Made by a program: the position numbers and the translations under genes. 64,000 bases of DNA from Linum tenue. Its lineage: Eukaryota > Streptophyta > Magnoliopsida > Malpighiales > Linaceae. A model generated the notes under the pieces. It searched no databases. It was not told the DNA's origin and was given only the letters and a program-made list of their open reading frames with translations. Position 1 is the stretch's first letter; the number at the start of each line of letters is the position of its first letter. The stretch is taken from assembly GCA_946122785.1 (NCBI GenBank), contig CAMGYJ010000004.1, positions 14,654,150 through 14,718,149 of the forward strand, given 5' to 3'. Of the stretch, positions 22,804 through 35,275 are shown in pieces.

Positions 22804-23200
22804 AGCTAAATTACACGTTTGGTCACTCAAATTATACAAATCTTTTACGTTTGCCATCCGAATTACTTTTCTTTCTTATTAGCCACTAACTTTATGAATC
22901 GTTTCACCATTAGTCACCGGCCGTTACACTCCGTTAAATTTGTTCTACGTGGCGGTCAACTATAAAGTTTGAACGTTAACTAGATGACGAGTAAATTGAA
23001 AAAATTACAAAAAATAAAAAAAATTAATTATTTTTCCACCTCATCATTCTACTTACTTTGTCTATATAATTTATCATACTAATTATTTAATAAAAATTAA
23101 TTAAATTACAAAAGTTAATTATCAACCTGAGACAATCTCCTCCGCAACGTTGGGGGAGAGACCCGAATGGTCGTCATCCACCGGTCGGTGACAGAATCCC
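22804..23200 (+). repeat. Left TIR of the large MULE
   Basis: It pairs with 36912-37289. The outer 200 bp are the most conserved. The inner part (GACAATCTCCTCCGCAACG) also has its mate, so the TIR reaches the captured gene. Confidence 0.85.
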
Positions 23201-23206
23201 TGCCTT

Positions 23207-23263
23207 CGTTTTGATCAACCACGATCACTCTACTCCCCTTGTAGTATTACTTGACGTCACATC
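23207..23263 (-). pseudogene. Pectinesterase-like fragment, second part
   Basis: On the minus strand the frame reads VIVVDQNEGRDSVT. This matches the start of the catalytic domain in plant pectin methylesterases, which demethylate cell-wall pectin. It continues from the fragment at 35082-35275: the copia inserted between them leaves ACATC at 23259-23263 and 35082-35086. Past DSVT the sequence merges into the MULE TIR, so the enzyme is cut before its active site. An in-frame TAA also lies just upstream. Confidence 0.55.
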
Positions 23264-23717
23264 TGTTAGAAACCGAACAGGAAAAATTAGGGTTACCGAT
23301 CTGGAGCTGAGTCGCGGACTAGGTCGCTCTCACTAAGACGTTCGCGACACTACCCTCGTTGCGCACAGAAGACTATCAACCGGTCGCCTCCAGTATAAAA
23401 CAGCTCATCTAAGGTGCTCGGCGTTTTTGTGCGAAAACCAGAGCTCTTTGAATACACTCTCTCTCGTGCTTCTACTCTCTGATTGTTTTTTAGAGGGTCT
23501 GAGGAGTGCTCTATTTATAGGAACAAAACCTCTAGAATATTCCCTCTTTCGTGGGAATAATCCACACTTAATTAGGAAGACAATTACGCCCATAATTAAA
23601 ATGCATTCTATTAAGATAATTAACTCTAATTATCTTCATAATATTCCTTTTATTAATTATCCTTGTTATTTTTTATATGGAAATATACTGGATAATTAAT
23701 TAGGAATTTCATTTATA
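23264..23717 (-). repeat. 3' LTR of the second copia, truncated
   Basis: It matches 34602-35081, starting TGTTAGAAACCGAACA on the plus strand. The last 26 bp of the plus-strand LTR are missing, where another repeat fragment begins at 23718. Five bases to its left are ACATC, the element's target duplication. Confidence 0.85.
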
Positions 23718-23978
23718 GTTTGCTAGAGTAATCAACTGGCTAGGGGGAATCATACCTAAGTGAGTTCCCAACCTGTAATTAGATTAACTTTAACTATAGT
23801 TTGCTAGAGTAGTTTTAGTTCTTTCATCTTAATTTGGTTTGCTAGATAATCAACTGAAGCTGAGTAATAGTAACTCTAGAGACCCGTGGATTCGATATTT
23901 ATTACTTGAGCCACTATACTGCAGTCCCTTTCATTATTTACACTTGGCCATTGTTAGGAGTTGTGTCATAGCGAGTCA
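23718..23978 (-). repeat. LTR-end-like repeat fragment, copy 1
   Basis: It is an inverted copy of 43111-43366. The phrase GACCCGTGGATTCGATATTT followed by a tail ending GTCATAGCGAGTCA resembles the LTR 3' end and leader of Athila/Tat-type gypsy elements. That family assignment is tentative. Confidence 0.55.
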
Positions 23979-25668
23979 GTCGTTCTCGCTTTCATCCTTT
24001 ATACTTTGTTATCAAACGGTATATAAGAGATCTCTACACCGATCTTATCTTTAGAATTTTCTTACTTATATTCTTAATCCATAGACACCAACACTAGGGA
24101 CCACCGCGGTATGTCTCGTCGTCCGGTGTCCCTACCCTAGTATGCCAACCGCGTTACGTCTCGCCGTCCGGTTGCATACCCAAACTCGGCAATGGCACTG
24201 CGTTACGTCTCGCCGTCCAGTCCATGCCCAGTCAACTATTGCGTTGCCTCTCGCCGTCTAGTAGTGACCCAAATGCCCGGGGGTTCCATTACTAAACATA
24301 AACCATACATCCACACACAAACATAAACATTCATACACATCACAACGCGTGCCTCCACCCTTAAGTAGGCGGTGGGATGCCTCACACACCTATCGCGCAT
24401 TACTCAAAAATTAACTAATTAATAACTTGAACGAAAAGCATAACTAAAAGACCTCGACAGAGATTTTACCCCCTTTACACTCACCTCGAAAATATGACTC
24501 CTCGATTCCTTCCTCGAAGAAACCCCTCCTTAACCGGATTATCTTGGGGAAACCTATTAATAAAAATCCATTTTCTTAGACGATATTTCTTGATTTAAAA
24601 CCCCTTTTGAATCACTAGAACATCCTCTCCTCAAACTCCAGTCCTCGAACCTCATTCCAAAGGTCCCTTAACCCCATTAAAAATTTTCTAGAATTAATCC
24701 CTTCAAAACCGACCATTTTTCTTAATTATTTTTATCTTAGACGAATTTTTCACCAAGTTTGAACCTTCTTAAAATTTCGGATAATAATTCCATGTCATTC
24801 ATGAGCACCAATACACTGAAAATTTATCAAACCCTTAAAAACCCCTAGGAATGATTTTTATTTAATTTAAACGAATATTCGAGCAATTTCTAAAAATAGA
24901 AATACATCTTCATAAATCCTCAAATTAAATTACAGCCATCTCCTAGACCTCCCTCAAATTATAAAATTATTAAAATCAGGAACAAACACCCAAAGAGACT
25001 CGAAACAATTATAACATCCAAAAATACGTTTTTGGAAATTCCCAGCAACTTTAGTGACTACCCAAAATCTGTCACTAAAAGCATTTTACGCCTGTTGCTA
25101 AAAACCCTGAATTGCACCCTCACGAAATATCCCCAAATTATTCGACCTAACTTAAAGGGATCGCGTTCCCTTACCTCTAGAACGTGCCTAGGCTTAGGTT
25201 GGATGACCCGGGACGTTGATCTCCTCGTTGATCGAACCCTCAAACGTCACAGCTAATAAAATACGAGTTTCGGATTAGACTATCGGTGAATCAAGTTTAG
25301 AAATCGTGAAGGGGTTCGTGATCCTTACCTAGAAACATGAAAGGGATGGGGTCGGGTACAAGTGGCGGCGGGCTCCTTCTTTTCCTTCTCGTTCGCAGCG
25401 CTGCTGCTTTCTCTAGGGTTTGAGTATAAAAAGGAATGGCGGCTGGGCTTTGTGAGTAATTGGGTCAGGGTTGTGATGGGGGAATTAATTGAGATGGGGA
25501 AGTGGAGGCGCCAGCCTCTTTGGCCTCCCCAACCTACTAATTAATTTTTTTAAATAATAATTATTATTATTATTCTTAATCCGCGGTTGCAACTCTTAGT
25601 ACGTAATCGTCAATCCAACCGTTCATTTATTATGGTCGAACCCAAAACTAAAATACCGGGGTGTTACA
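23979..25668 (-). repeat. Diverged reverse LTR (array-related), copy F1
   Basis: On the minus strand it starts TGTAACACCCCGGTATT at 25668 and shares the LTR plan of copies A-E, including the four CpG-rich motifs (plus-strand complement at about 24108-24260). It is truncated at GTCGTTCTCGC (23979). It is a sister subfamily rather than a member of the plus-strand array. Confidence 0.8.
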
Positions 25669-25799
25669 TTTCCTCCACGCTTACAAAAATTTCGTCCCCG
25701 AAATTTGGAACAGGAAAGATAATTACTTGGTCTTAAACTTTTGGTGTTTGACTAAACCTTCTCAAGATAGGATATAACATTTTGAAAAGCCGTTATTGA
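25669..25799 (-). other. Short internal remnant with polypurine tract between F1 and F2
   Basis: Minus-strand TTTCGGGGACGAAATTTTTG and then GTGGAGGAAA precede LTR F1, the same 3' module as in the plus-strand array. No coding sequence or primer site remains. Confidence 0.75.
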
Positions 25800-27479
25800 C
25801 TCCTTACTAAACACGTTATTAGGGTTCTTGACTTAGACAAAAGTCGTTCTCGCTTTCATCCTTTATACTTTGTTATCAAACAGTATATAAGAGATCTCTA
25901 CGCCGATCTTATCCTTAGAATTTTCTTACTTATATTCTTAATCCATAGACACCAACACTAGGGACCACCGCGGTACGTCTCACCGTCCGGTGTCCTTACC
26001 CTAGTATGCCAACCGCGTTACGTCTCGTCGTCCGGTTGCATACCCAAACTCGGCAATGGCACTGCGTTACGTCTCGTCGTCCAGTCCATGCCCGGTCAAC
26101 TACTGCGTTACGTCTCGCTGTCCAGAAGTGGCCCAACCGCCCGGTGGTTCCATTACTAAACATTAAACATACATCCACACACAAACATTCATACACAGCA
26201 CAACGCGTGCCTCCACCCTTAAGTAGGCGGTGGGATGCCTCACACACCTATCGCGCATTACTCAAAAATTAACTAATTAATAACTTGAAAGAAAAGCATA
26301 AACTAAAAGACATCGACAGAGATTTTACCCCCTTTACACTCACCTCGAAAATATGACTCCTCGATTCCTTCCTCGAAGAAACCCCTCCTTAGCCGGATTA
26401 TCTTGGGGAAACCTATTAATAAGAATCCATTTTCTTAGACGACATTTCTTGATTTAAAACCCCTTTTGAATCACTAGAACATCCTCTCCTCAAACTCCAG
26501 TCCTTGAACCTCATTCCAAAGGTCCCTTAACCCCATTAAAAATTTTCTAGAATTAATCCCTTCAAAACCGAACATTTTTCTTAATTATTTTTATCTTGGA
26601 CGAATTTTTCACCTAAATTGGATCTTCTTAAAATTTTGGATAATAATTTTCCCATATCAATCATGAGCACCTATACCCTAGACAATTTCTAAAAATAGAA
26701 ATACATTCTCAAACATCCCCAAATTAAATTACAGCCATCTCCTAGACCTCCCTCAATTTATAAAATTATTAAACCAGGAACAAACACCCCCAGAGACTCA
26801 AAACAATTAAAACATCCAAAAATACGTTTTTGGAAATTCCCAGATGCTTTAGTGACCACCCAAAATCTGTCACTAATAGCCTGTTATGCCTGTTGCTAAA
26901 AATCCAAAATTGCATCCTCACGAAATATCCCCAAATCAATCGACCTAACTCAAAGGGATCGAGTTCCCTTACCTCTAGAACGTGCCTAGGCCTAGGTTGG
27001 ATTACCCGGTACGTTGATCTCCTCGTTGATCGAACCCTCAAACGTCACCGTTAATAAAATACGAGCTTCGGATTAGACTATCGATGAATCGAGTTTAGAA
27101 ATCGCGAAGGGGTTCGTGATCCTTACCTAGAAACACGAAAGGGATGAGATCGGGGTCGGGCACAGGTGGCGGCGGGCTCCTTCATTTCCTTCTAGTTTGC
27201 AGCGCTGCTGCTTTCTCTGGGGTTTGAGAATAAAAAGGAATGGCCGCTGGGGTTTGTGAATAATTGGGTCAGGGTTGTGATTGGGGGGGGGGGGGGAATT
27301 AATTGAGATGGGAAAGTGGAGGCGCCAGCCTTTTTGGCCGCCCAAGCCCACTAATTAATTTTTTTAAATAATAATTATTATTATTCTTAATCCGCGGTTG
27401 CAACTTTTAGTACGTAACCGTCAACCCCACCGTTCATTTATTATGGTCGAACCCAAAACTATAATACCGGGGTGTTACA
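25800..27479 (-). repeat. Diverged reverse LTR (array-related), copy F2
   Basis: It starts on the minus strand at 27479 (TGTAACACC) and ends by fusion with internal sequence near 25800. It has the same four-motif cluster (about 25968-26125). A run of 14 G at 27283-27296 replaces five G in F1. F1 and F2 in direct order repeat the LTR-stub-LTR layout of the plus-strand array. Confidence 0.8.
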
Positions 27480-30400
27480 ATAGATCTCATTAAGAGTTTA
27501 ACTCAACTTCTAAGGCTTTGGGATCCATGCTTCATTATGCATGAACTTTTCTCAATATTACTCATGACTTGTTATTACCCATTGATCCCGTTTCATGGGA
27601 TCTCCAGTCTATCGGGTCGGGTTACCATCACTTGTAATCCATGGTTCGGTACACATAAGTCTCATACCCTTCACGGTATTTTGGACTTTCTCTCTAGCTA
27701 GTCCTTTCGTCAAAGGATCAGCTAGATTCTTCAATAATCTCAAGTTCATCCTTTCGTAAAAGGATACACTAGATTCTCTTTTAAGTGATCCACCCTCACT
27801 GTCCAACAGTTAGGGACTCTCTCTTTCAGTACTGTTCTCATGACGAACTTGTCGCCTCTCACCGTTTGTTACAGTTCTATTTAGCAATTGTTATCGCAAT
27901 GGATCAATACCGACGGATACGGTCTTTGCCATAAGGGAATCTCTAGTAATGACCCTCTCAATCAACTTTCTTCTTTACTAGCCATTGCTAGTTCTATCAT
28001 TTCTGATTCCATAGTTGTTTGAGTCTGGATTAGTTACTTTTTAGACTTCCAATACACAATTCTTCCAGCAATGTTTAAAACATACCCACTGAATGCCTTG
28101 GAGTCCTCTATAGGGTATCTAGGTCCGCTTGAATGCCCTACCAATACAACAAAACCTTTGATAACAAATGCCAAGGTTTTCTGTTCTCTCAAGGTGTCTC
28201 ATGACCCCTTTCAATAGCATTTCAATGCTTCATACTAGGATAATCGGTAAAACTGCCAAGTACCCCCACTATGTCGGGTCCCGTGTTTATCATCTGCCTC
28301 TCGCAGACTGTCGAATGCTAGTATTATCTTACTTTCTTACACCGTATTTGGTGCTCTTTTAAAATATTATACTAGCATCATCAATTCATCATACATTTAT
28401 GCAGGAGTACAACTTGTATTTCTTCTCGATCTTTTACTAAATAGTGAAATTGATCTATAGAAAATCTCTTTCAATGTCATAGTCATTTGGATCTTCTAAG
28501 CATAACGCTTGCTCAATCTAGATCCTTCACAACAAAATTCTCCTACATGGTTTTTCATATTATTGACCTCGTGAGTCTTTCCGCAAATGATCTATGTCAT
28601 TTATAGTGCAAGTGTCATTCTCAAACTTATATTAAATGCACTTGTCACTTTCAGTTAAAACCATGAGAGAGAACCAGATTACTCATGCCATCGTTTTAGA
28701 GTCTATTTCAAATCTTACAATGATTTGTCTAATTATGGACTCCATAAGCATGTTCAGGAATAACAAACCTATAGGTTGTCCAATGTAGATTTCTTCATCT
28801 AAATCACCATTAACATCCATCTTATGCACAACAAAAGCAATCAGAATACACATGAATGTTATTCTGCATATTGGTGAATAGATCAAAAGAAATATACCAT
28901 TTTTTTCTTCTTCGCCTAAAGTCTTAGCTACTAGGCGATCATTATACTCATAAATTTAAACCATCATGTTTTAACTTTCTTTTCAGAATCCATTTATTAC
29001 CTTGGCTTTATTGCCAGGAGGTAATTCTCAAAGATGCCAAATCTTGTTCGATTCTATCGATGTATTACCCAAGGCTTTACAACCAAAAGGTAACTCTACA
29101 AGTTTCTAAGTCTTATAAGACTCTCATGATTCCATTTCATTAATAATGGCTTCTTTCCACAAATCTGCACCTTTATGGAAGTTTGAACTACTAGCAAATT
29201 TGTAGGATCTTTCTTAGTGTGTAAATAACAAACTCATAACCAAAATCCTTTAGTGACGTATGGTTCAACTATCTCTTCTGAGTTCATACTCAGATTCATC
29301 ACCCCCACTAGTTCCATTATTTCTAACAGCAGGCACGATATCACCCCCACTATTTCTTAATGGAAATCAATTGGCATCAATGGATTTCACAACATGATGA
29401 GTATTCCATTAATTTGTACCTATGTGTTTTACTATTGACGACGTGACGACTAAAACACATCATATGCTCTTCTAGTTATCATATTACACTGATTCTTTAA
29501 CTCTACTGCTAGCATGCAAGATATCGAATAATCAGTGCAATTATTAATAATGCGTTAAAGCATTTCAAGTCATTTACATCTCAAATAACTAGACAATCAG
29601 AGCACTCTAAAAAACAATAAATTATTAAATGTCTTTCCTTCATGTTTTTACCCATTATCAAAATAGATAAAATCTTTCGGTTCTGATTTTTTAAACATAT
29701 TTTTATGGGTCATCTAGCTTGGATACAAAATTCAAATTTATCTCAAGTATTCAATAATAATATGGGAATGTGACTTTGGATATTCTAATTCTTCACATAA
29801 ACACATGGAATAATTCATTTTATTTACTTAATCATTCCTTACTTCTAGCATAGTCAACGACTTTCTAGAGGTAAGGTTATCTTCCACTTTCCAGAACCAT
29901 CAGCAATAGTGATGAAGGTAGAACCCAACAACACTTTCTTCACATGCATCAATAATGTATGATTGAGCTTAACTCGTTTATCATACAGATTCCTTGAGGC
30001 GTCATTATCCAACAACCATTGATCTTTAGAGTTACCATAAAGGTCATCCTCTACTACCAAATCCTCTTCTTTACTCAAGTTAACGATGACCATGTTAAAC
30101 TTGTTCATACACTTTCGTGTCATATGACCTAGTTTCCCTCAATCATAGCATAGGAAAAATAGCGTTATTCTTAGAGGATTGGCTGGCAATCTTTTGGTTA
30201 CCACGAAGAGTACCATTCTAATTGGTGTGGATATGGTTCGACTTGTTGCTCTCATTCTTGAAACTTTAAGGTTATAGAGCAACATAAGTGGTTCATTTAG
30301 TACTGACAATAGTATGGGAAATTAACCCATTCTATTCCAATACATTCTTAATTTACATACACAAAACCATTCTATTCCACTTCATGCATTCAATACATAC
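27480..30400 (-). pseudogene. Second copia, decayed gag-pol remnants
   Basis: Scattered reverse-strand blocks are in copia order. The RNase H tail (27609-27806) has NLADPLTKGLAREKV. An RT block (28683-28886) has KMDVNGDLDEEIYIGQPIG. A protease/gag boundary (29854-30123) has DQWLLDNDASRNL, where the usual Thr-Gly after Asp is lost. Just upstream is a CCHC knuckle, LGHMTRKC, whose second Cys position is now a stop. The rest is too decayed to read, and much of integrase is unrecognisable. Confidence 0.75.
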
Positions 30401-30824
30401 TCTAATCATTGAGACACCACATATCAATGTCAACACAAACATGCAATAATTTTAGTTTTACTTTCTTGTATTAACATGATTTCTCAATAGCATGCATAGC
30501 TTAATGAAGTAGATTCTAACTTGCGAGAAAGATTTTAGTTCTGAGCTCTTTTCGAGAAGTCATTTCCTTCTCAAATTGCGATGAAGAGCTAGCCATGCAC
30601 AACTTCCTCGTTTTCTTTTCCCTTTTAGCCAGACCAGTGTCTTGGTCTTCTCCTTGTGGATCCCCACATCAGCAGCAATCATTAATTCGGTCTGGGCTTC
30701 CCGGCCCAGCTCACTACTGATTGTTAGCTTCCAGTGGTGCGAAGCCCACTTCGGTTGAAGGCTGTATCATTTTCTCCAGCCTAAGCCCAATACTTTATGC
30801 CGCCAGCGAGCCAAGAAAGCACCC
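30401..30824. other. Non-coding, probable 5' interior of the second copia
   Basis: No open frame I recognise. It ends at the hAT target CTTCTTTG. Confidence 0.4.
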
Positions 30825-30832
30825 CTTCTTTG

Positions 30833-31305
30833 TAGTGATGGCAATGGGTCGGGGCGGGGCGGGTACCTCAATACTCATGCCCCGCCCCACGCTAGTACGG
30901 GTTGGGGTGGGTAATACCCGCGTGGGTACGGGGAGAGGCGGGGCGGGTTGACCCACTCTTACATGCTATTTGAGAAAAATACACATACAATTTTACTTTT
31001 TATGATAAAACGAAGGGGAAAAAGACTTGATGAATGAATAATAATGAAAATATAATAAGTAATTGAGTCTATTTAGTTGAAAGATCAAGTATAACTAGTT
31101 GAATAAAAGCCAAAATAGGAGATATATGGATGGATGGGGGGAAAATTGAACTAGAACGGGCTAAAAATGGGGCGGGTCAAAACAGGGCGGGTCGTAAGTT
31201 TATACCCATACCCCGCCCCACGCTGATGCGAGTAGGGTAATACCCGCCCCATCGCGCGTCAGGTCCGGTATTACCCGACGGGGCGGGTTCAAATTGTCAT
31301 CCCTA
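30833..31305. mobile_element. Non-autonomous hAT element 1
   Basis: The element is 473 bp, with ends TAGTGATGGCAAT and ATTGTCATCCCTA (inverted, two mismatches). CTTCTTTG is duplicated at 30825-30832 and 31306-31313. The arms are packed with GGGGCGGG and ACCCGCCCC words. There is no transposase. Confidence 0.85.
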
Positions 31306-31313
31306 CTTCTTTG

Positions 31314-32302
31314 TAGGGGTGGTATTCGGTTTGCCGGTTATCGGTATAATCGGTTACGCCGGTTACCAGTTATACCGATAATCGACAGTATCGGTAAACG
31401 ATGGTGGAATTTGGATTCTCGGTATACCGAGTTCTACACGGTAAATAACCGTCGGTTACCCGGTATACCGAGTAACCGAGACCCCCACTCTTCCCACCCC
31501 TTTCACGACCCCTTTCCCCTTCCGCCTGCAACTGCAACCCTTCAATTTCCTTTTCCTGTCTTCTTCCCCAATAGATCGCTTTCTCTCTATCTCTCTCTCT
31601 CTTCTTCCCCAACTGCATGCAAACTTTCTTCTCTTCTCCACTCCTAAGACCCCAACAAATCATTTTGTCTCTCCTAACACCCCAACTGACCATCCTTCTC
31701 TCTCTCCCTTCCTTCTCTTCTCTACATCTTCTTTCCTAATCCCCCGCCACAAAAATCAAGCCCCCTCGCCACAAATCAAGGTGCCCCGCTGCAATCGCCT
31801 CGATCGGCGTCGTTCGCCGCGATTGGCTACGTTGCTCGTCGTGGTCGGCTCCTCCGTACACTGCGGTCATCGTTGCTGAATCCTCCGCCCTCTCCGAAGT
31901 CTTCCTCGCAGCAGAGCCTCCGTGGAAGATGTGAAGAAGAAGGCCACGGATCTGAGCCGTCGCCGGAGCACCTCCGCAGACGGTCGACCCACAACCGATG
32001 ACCGCCATTGCATGCGTGAGTGAGATAGAGAGAAGCCCCTCACCGGATCTGCTGCTCTACCTCGGACGTTTGCCCAGTCGTCTCCTGCAGAGAGTGTGGT
32101 CAGTTGGGGAAGAAACGACAGAGAGAAGTGGAAGCCTTACCCGGTTGTTCGGGTAACCTAGACGGTAACCGTTACCGGTATGTCAGTAAGTCGGTTAACC
32201 GGTAATTATTCAGTACCGGTAGTCGACGGAAATTTTGGCATCTCGGTAATACCGATAACCGGTAAATCAATAACCGGTTATACCGACCGATTATCAGCCC
32301 TG
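31314..32302. mobile_element. Non-autonomous hAT element 2, same target as element 1
   Basis: It is 989 bp, starting TAGGGGTGGTATTCGG and ending CCGATTATCAGCCCTG, with CTTCTTTG on both sides (31306-31313 and 32303-32310). The arms carry many CCGGTTA/TAACCGG words. The centre (31480-32130) is GC-rich and CT-rich with small open frames on both strands. It may be captured DNA, but I do not recognise it. Confidence 0.8.
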
Positions 32303-32310
32303 CTTCTTTG

Positions 32311-34601
32311 GGAAAAACTAACCAAGGGAAAAACTACTACTAGTTTGAATTAGTAGTGATTTAGCTTAGATGTTGTATTGATTTTATAATAATCCGTAGT
32401 GATTTCGTTGTTTTTAGTAGCGTTTTTTGCTAGTTATCACGGTGCTAACCCCTATAAGGGTTAGCACCTAATCCATCCCACCGGAACTCATTCTGAGTCC
32501 CTTTTTATCTAGGTTAACATGGGTTTTACCATGATAAAATCAAGTAAAGGGAATTGATTCTCGGCTTTTCCCATTATGCGCTGCGTTGTGGGTCAAATGA
32601 CTGCCCGACTATTCCAGCTTTCTCCCGGCGTGGATCAAAGTTTGACCTTGTGCAATCAAGGTTGGACCTTGGACTAATTGCACCGAGGCCTTCTTTCAGT
32701 TACTCGGCGTTGGAGGAGAATGAAAGGCCAATAAGAGAGCAAGCTAGCAGGCCCAAATCTCTCTCCGTTTCTCTTCGACCCAGTGAAAGCAGCGAGCTAC
32801 TTTTCCCAAATTGATGGCCATGTGCGGACAACATAAACCCTAGAGCCGTAGAGCGGATCTCTACTTCCACACCATTCTCGTTCTTCTAACGATAAAACGG
32901 AACCTATCAACGAATCCATTAGTAGCTCCAAAGGAAACGACATCTTATTCGGGTCTAATTGCACATGTTTTGCCCCGTTTTACTTAGGTGTTTGTACCAA
33001 ATTCACTCTTTAAAAGTTGGTTTTACGCTAGGTTCTTCGTGTTTGAGTGTGTTTCGGGATTTAGCAGGTAAAACCAGTCTCGGAGTCGAAAGATTGGTGA
33101 AAAGAATAAAAAACTGGGAGAAGAGGTGAAAAAGAGCCAGTTCACGACTAACAAAGAGAGTTCACGGTCTTGCATGACTGTGAAGATGAGAAGTTCATCG
33201 TGAATCGCGAGGCGTCCAGAGCCAAAGTGAAGGTTACGGACGCAAGGTGAGTTCACGGTCACTAAGAGCGTGAACAAAGGCAGGTGACCGTGAACTCGAG
33301 TGAACGATGCAGCACGTTTTGGCGCACGCCTGCAGTTCATGGACGCCTTTCATTGTTCACGACCGTGAACTCAGGCCGTGAACTCAGCTCATCTCTGCTT
33401 TAAAAGATGAACTGAAAGGAGGAGAGAGGGGAGAGCCCATGAAAAACCTTCTTCTACATTCTAGAGAGAGAAACACGAACAAAGGGGAGAAGAAGGCTAG
33501 AGTTTAGCTTCAAGGCAGATTTTGGGAAGATTTCCTCCAAGGAAAGCTTAACTCAAGGGCCAAGAAGACTAGGAGCATCCTCCAAGATGGTTTCCATCTC
33601 TTTTTCTTTTGTTTTTTTCCCACTTCTAGCATGGAGTAGACCTCCTTTCACTTGGGTGTTGTGAAACCATAACTCTACCATGTAGTTTTCTTTTATGTAT
33701 ATTGGATGATTGTCATTGGGTATTGTTCAATTCAATGATTGAGGCATTATTTATCATGATTGTGCATGCTTATGCTTAGCAACTTAGGGGTTGTGCATGT
33801 TTTGTGGTTAGCACCCTTAGGTTTGTGCATGTAGGTGCTAGCAATCTAATTAGCCACCTTAGCCTAGCTTAGAGAGGAAAATCCCCCTTCCAAGGGAGAC
33901 TCAATCGAGTTGGTTTTACTTCCGCTTTCTAAGCCACCTAAACTAGGTTAAGTTAGGGCAACCCTCGATATTGAGTTAAGCAAGTCGGTTAATCACGATC
34001 AAGCCGTCCGACCTTAGAGTTGAGTGAGGGAGTAAGTCAATTACCGATTGTCTAAACCGAGAGGGTCGAGTGACAAGACCTTTCATGCTTACCTCGGTTT
34101 AGCAATTGAGATTGTGGGCTTCGACCATGTATGCATCCCTCTGCGGTTCACGATTACCGTGCACAAAGCAATCGTTCCAATCCACGTAGCATGGTAGCAG
34201 TTAGGGGGGAGCGACACCCGAGTGATCTTTCCACCAAAGAGTTATCAAAACCATTTACCTTTGCTTTCTTTCATTTCAATTAGCAAACCCTTAAACCAAA
34301 GTTTTGTTGCTAGATAATGATTTCAACAACGGAAGTAGGGGTAGACAGACCGGCCCGGGGCGATATCTAAATACTTGCCCTATATTGCACCCGATTAGAG
34401 TTTAAAAATTTGGGCTCTAGTTGGGATTTTATTGTGGTGTAGTTTCGTGCGAGTCAGCAACCCTATAGTCGCGCAATAAGCGGCTCCAATGAAACCATAG
34501 CTACCGTCAACATCCTTGGCAAAGCATAGGGCGGCGGTAATCGTTAGAGCCAAATTGGCATCCTGTTCGACGAATGTGACACCAACCAAACGTCTTAAAA
34601 T
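32311..34601. other. Non-coding LTR-like DNA
   Basis: No gene is recognised. The run 33600-34400 has the feel of an LTR with leader, including a closing phrase CCCTATATTGCACCCGATT, reminiscent of Athila/Tat-type LTR ends. A reverse frame of 80 residues at 34395-34637 crosses into the LTR at 34602 and matches nothing I know. Which insertion this stretch belongs to is unresolved. Confidence 0.4.
33130..33385. repeat. Cluster of GTTCACGGTC / GACCGTGAAC motifs
   Basis: At least seven close copies of GTTCACGGTC or its complement lie within about 250 bp in both orientations, including the perfect palindrome GTTCACGACCGTGAAC near 33355. Confidence 0.7.
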
Positions 34602-35081
34602 TGTTAGAAACCGAACAAGAAAAATTAGGGTTACCAATCTGGAGCTGAGTCGCGGACTAGGTCCCTCTCTTTAAGACGTTCGCGGTACTGCTCGCGTTGC
34701 GCACGACAGACTATCAACCGGTCGCTTTCAGGATAAAACAGCTCATCTAAGGTGCTCGACGATTTTGTGCGAAAATCGGAGCTCTTTGAATACACTCTCT
34801 CTCGTGTGTTTGCTCTCTGATTGTTTTTTTTAGGGTCTGGGGAGTGCTCAATTTATAGGAACAAAAATCCTAGAATATTCCCTCTTTCGTGGGAATAAGT
34901 CACACTTAATTAGAAAGATAAATACTCTCACAATTAAAATGCATTCTATTAAGATAATTAACTATAAATATCTTTATAATATTCCTTTTATTTATTATCC
35001 TTCTTATTTTTGTATATGCAAATATACTGGATAATTAATTAAGAATTTCATTTATAAATTTCAAAACTATTCATCCCAACA
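34602..35081 (-). repeat. 5' LTR of the second copia
   Basis: It is 480 bp, and its minus-strand ends are TGTTGGGATG and CTAACA. It matches 23264-23717. ACATC follows at 35082-35086, equal to the five bases before the left LTR, so the two LTRs bound one insertion. No primer site is seen on its inner side, where foreign sequence abuts. Confidence 0.85.
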
Positions 35082-35275
35082 ACATCCAACCGCTGCTGCT
35101 GACCACCGTAGCCATATTATCCCAGCCTCGCGTCATCCCAACTAATGAACTTCCTAATAAACGCATGCATCTCCTCTCCCGCCGGCAGCGCTTGCGCAAC
35201 ACTATATTGCCCAACAAACAACAGTACTACAGGCGCAACAACACAAAAAACAGAGTACTTCCTCAACTTCCCCAT
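35082..35275 (-). pseudogene. Pectinesterase-like fragment, first part with signal peptide
   Basis: From an ATG at 35275 the minus strand encodes a short basic start, a hydrophobic core (CVVAPVVLLFVGQYSVAQA) and then FIRKFISWDDARLG before a stop at 35117-35119. A cleavable signal peptide followed by a FISWDD-like motif fits the N-terminus of the pectinesterase group whose mature part continues RVIVVDQNG. The continuation is at 23207-23263. Stop and frame loss show it is dead. It lies between the MULE TIRs, so capture by the MULE is the simplest reading. Confidence 0.5.

Noticed and set aside
27283..27296. Run of 14 G as a quadruplex signal
   Set aside because: A single homopolymer grown from five G in the sister LTR; possibly also a base-calling error.
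34395..34637. Reverse 80-residue frame that looked like a plant gene piece
   Set aside because: It crosses the LTR boundary at 34602 and matches no family I recognise.
34602..35081. Solo LTR
   Set aside because: Its own flanks do not match, whereas its right flank ACATC matches the left flank of 23264, so both belong to one insertion.
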